A DNA stretch of 5,321 nt from Alphaproteobacteria bacterium UBA3650 (GTDB lineage Bacteria; Pseudomonadota; Alphaproteobacteria; CAAHEQ01; UBA3637). Below, one piece after another: positions 5,280 through 5,321 of the stretch; position 1 is the first letter of the stretch, and every line of letters starts with the position of its first letter. The notes beneath the pieces are model-generated. The model ran no database searches, had not been told where the DNA came from, and saw only the letters and a list, made by a program, of their open reading frames with translations. A program made the position numbers and the translations under genes. Location: assembly GCA_002373815.1 (NCBI GenBank), contig DFKH01000063.1:1-5321 (forward strand). The letters are read 5' to 3'.

Positions 5280-5289
5280 AGTATAAAAT
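5261..5289 (+). promoter_or_regulatory. Strong sigma70-type promoter for the downstream tRNA
   Basis: A perfect consensus -35 box TTGACA (5261-5266, preceded by C) is 17 bp from the -10 box TAAAAT (5284-5289, 5 of 6 consensus). Initiation near 5296 would leave about 10 bases before the tRNA. This is the best promoter match in the window. Its -35 box lies in the loop end and 3' arm of the preceding hairpin. Confidence 0.82.
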
Positions 5290-5305
5290 GTCGTGCATTG
5301 AACTT

Positions 5306-5321
5306 GGGTGCGTAGCTCAGC
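5306..5321 (+). tRNA. 5' end of a tRNA gene cut by window edge, isotype unknown
   Basis: Sixteen bases are visible: a 7-base acceptor strand GGGTGCG (5306-5312), T8 and A9, then GCTCAG, the conserved start of a D arm. This 'TAGCTCAG' pattern is the same as in tRNA-Asn at 4620-4627. A strong promoter with correct spacing lies directly upstream. The anticodon is outside the window, so the amino acid cannot be assigned. Confidence 0.8.

Overview
The window looks like a chromosomal segment of an AT-rich alphaproteobacterium. I infer this from three things. The gene order ruvB-ybgC-tolQ-tolR-tolA-tolB is shared by alpha- and many gammaproteobacteria. The TolA C-terminal domain is of the alphaproteobacterial kind, with a Cys-Trp-Asn motif, a second Cys after an 'ARRAV' helix and an 'LNFNP' tail, unlike E. 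coli TolA domain III. The tRNA promoters carry the CTTGAC -35 form favoured by alphaproteobacterial housekeeping sigma factors. The A/T-rich non-coding DNA would suit a host-associated lineage such as Holosporales or Rickettsiales, but the sequence does not prove that.

Layout. Positions 2-700 hold the C-terminal two thirds of ruvB (Holliday-junction helicase), cut by the window edge. Positions 709-4391 hold a tight co-directional block: ybgC (hotdog thioesterase), tolQ, tolR, tolA and tolB. Junctions are 8 bp, 1 bp, a 4-bp ATGA overlap, a 1-bp TAATG overlap and 12 bp, as expected of one operon. Positions 4392-5321 are different: tRNA-Cys(GCA), tRNA-Asn(GTT), a 161-residue unrecognised basic protein, and the first 16 bases of a third tRNA. 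Each tRNA has a recognisable sigma70-type promoter with 17-bp spacing. Factor-independent terminators follow tRNA-Asn and the small gene.

How the genes work together. TolQ and TolR form the proton-driven inner-membrane motor. TolA is the periplasm-spanning arm and TolB the periplasmic beta-propeller that normally binds the lipoprotein Pal, so that the outer membrane constricts with the septum during division. YbgC is the usual cytoplasmic companion. The expected next gene, pal, is absent; tRNA genes occupy its place, so Pal must be encoded elsewhere or be replaced.

The core genes are conventional, and I see no mobile element, CRISPR array or defence system. The points of interest are in the last 930 bp: a terminator hairpin whose 3' arm contains the -35 box of the next tRNA promoter, a 16-bp element repeated before two tRNA genes, and an orphan ORF that starts directly behind a tRNA terminator with no clear promoter of its own.
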